This document shows positions 40,764-41,641 of a stretch of 41,641 bases of DNA, one piece after another. A program made the position numbers and the translations under genes. This stretch comes from Streptomyces montanisoli (GTDB lineage Bacteria; Actinomycetota; Actinomycetes; Streptomycetales; Streptomycetaceae), in assembly GCF_017813245.1 (NCBI RefSeq), contig NZ_JAGIQL010000047.1, positions 1 through 41,641 on the forward strand, read 5' to 3'. The notes under the pieces are model-generated. The model was not told the DNA's origin and did not search any database. It worked only from the letters and a program-made list of their open reading frames with translations. The first letter of the stretch is position 1. The number at the start of each line of letters is the position of its first letter.

Positions 40764-41450
40764 ATGGAGTTGAAGAACGCGGTCGCGGTGGTCACCGGTG
40801 CCAACCGCGGACTCGGGCGGCATCTGGCCGCCCAGCTCGTGGAGCGCGGTGCGAAGGTGTACGCGACGGCCCGCCGCCCCGAGGCCGTCGATCTGCCGGG
40901 AGTCGTTCCGCTGCGGCTCGACGTGACGGACGAGGAGTCGATCCGGGCCGCGGCCGGCATCGCGTCGGACGCCACGCTGCTGGTGAACAACGCGGGAATC
41001 GCCACCGGAACGGCACTGGTCGCGGGCGGCCAGGAAGCGGTGCGCCGGGAGATGGACACGAACTTCTTCGGCCCGCTCGCGGTCACGCGGGCCTTCGCGC
41101 CCGTCATCGAGTCCAACGGCGGCGGCGCCGTGCTCAACGTCCTGTCGGTCCTGTCCTGGCTGCACCCGGCCGATGTCGGGGCCTATGCGGCGGCCAAGGC
41201 CGCGGCGTGGGCGCTGACGGGCGCGACCCGGGAGGAGCTCGCGCCCCGCGGCATCGCGGTCTCGGCGCTCCACGTCGGATACATGGACACCGACATGGCC
41301 GCGAGCATCCCCGCAGGACAGAAGGTCGACCCCGCACAGGTCGCCGCCCAGGCCCTGTCCGGCATCGAGGCCGGCCTGCCCGAGATCCTCGCCGACGACG
41401 TCACCCGGCAGGTGAAGCAAGGCCTGGCCGCGGCGCCGAACGCGGCGTGA
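40764..41450 (+). CDS. Short-chain dehydrogenase/reductase
   Basis: The 228-aa protein is a classical SDR: cofactor-binding TGANRGLG (residues 11-18), NNAG in LLVNNAGIAT, and catalytic Y141-A-A-A-K145 with Ser in LNVLSVLSW. Arg in YATARRPEA after strand 2 suggests NADP(H) preference. The substrate is unknown. ATG 40764 has GGGAG at seven bases. Its regulator is probably the divergent TetR. The stop lies in a perfect 21-bp duplication. Confidence 0.95.
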   Translation: MELKNAVAVVTGANRGLGRHLAAQLVERGAKVYATARRPEAVDLPGVVPLRLDVTDEESIRAAAGIASDATLLVNNAGIATGTALVAGGQEAVRREMDTNFFGPLAVTRAFAPVIESNGGGAVLNVLSVLSWLHPADVGAYAAAKAAAWALTGATREELAPRGIAVSALHVGYMDTDMAASIPAGQKVDPAQVAAQALSGIEAGLPEILADDVTRQVKQGLAAAPNAA

Positions 41451-41482
41451 GGGCGGCCGGGCGCGGCGTGAGGGCGGCCGGG
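41441..41482. repeat. Perfect 21-bp duplication spanning the SDR stop codon
   Basis: The same 21 bases occur at 41441-41461 and 41462-41482, each containing GCGGCGTGAGG. The repeat length keeps the second TGA in frame with the first. Confidence 0.95.
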
Positions 41483-41500
41483 CGCGGGCCTCAGGATCAG

Positions 41501-41641
41501 CGCGACGGCCGCGTCCCCGGCCTGATCACCGTCATCCCCGACGGCGGCGACGGCGACGGCGGCGACGTCATCCCCGGCGAGGGTGCCGGCGCCGGCGAGG
41601 CGGAGGGTGTCGTGATCGGCATAGCACACGTCTGTATTTCT
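41501..41641 (-). CDS. Possible C-terminal end of a gene entering from the right
   Basis: A minus-strand frame open from the window edge reads a Pro/Ser-rich stretch (PSASPAPAPSPG and similar) ending GMTVIRPGTRPSR and a TGA. The last residues look like a real protein end, but the low complexity gives little certainty. No family can be assigned. Confidence 0.3.

Noticed and set aside
1..41641. tRNA or rRNA genes
   Set aside because: I scanned the intergenic gaps for CCA-ended cloverleaf arms and conserved rRNA blocks by eye and saw none.

Overview
This window is a stretch of actinomycete chromosome, most likely Streptomyces or a close relative. The base composition is very GC-rich with strong third-position GC. 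It carries families typical of Streptomyces: XRE regulators with a DUF5753 C-terminus, DUF397, tandem heavy-metal-binding-like (YbjQ-type) proteins beside metG, HATPase anti-sigma-like proteins and a DmdR/IdeR-type iron box. Many genes start with GTG, and ATGA/GTGA overlaps are common. I see no rRNA, tRNA or CRISPR.

Layout. 1-3.3 kb: a truncated EEP-family phosphoesterase, a DUF2630 protein, an S4 RNA-binding protein on the minus strand and a VWA-domain protein. 3.4-9.9 kb: a translationally coupled operon made of an SseB-like protein, a 218-aa unrecognised protein and a 1591-aa RHS polymorphic toxin with a WXG-type N-terminus, then a probable immunity gene. The C-terminal toxin tip and the immunity gene are clearly less GC-rich than the RHS scaffold. 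9.9-13.3 kb: a DUF4291 protein, a whiJ-like regulatory triad (HATPase, XRE/DUF5753, DUF397) and an HTH protein resembling plasmid or phage replication proteins.

13.3-16.5 kb is an accessory patch: gene fragments, an AbrB/RelE-type toxin-antitoxin pair with its own promoter and terminator, a divergent cupin/MarR pair sharing a double palindrome, and an antitoxin-like gene coupled by a GTGA overlap to a 43-aa ORF. 16.5-23.5 kb looks like conserved chromosome: an OmpR/HisKA two-component system, a three-gene minus-strand operon with two heavy-metal-binding-like paralogues, and divergent metG. 23.8-32.8 kb holds single metabolic genes: DUF2071, L,D-transpeptidase, GNAT, siderophore-binding lipoprotein with iron box, MarR-GNAT fusion, RibD-type reductase, tautomerase, MFS transporter, ATPase and a ComB-like phosphatase. 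33-38.2 kb holds two more XRE regulators, two coupled small Cys/His proteins, a Tat-type GH-A-like lipoprotein and a GT2 glycosyltransferase. 38.4-41.6 kb holds an acyltransferase-3 membrane protein, a divergent TetR/SDR pair and possibly the end of another gene.

The two observations I would follow first are the RHS toxin module with its swapped low-GC tip and unassigned toxin and immunity folds, and a recurrent pattern in which short tandem duplications (12-21 bp) copy the stop codon of a gene. The second pattern is seen at up to eight unrelated genes in this one window.
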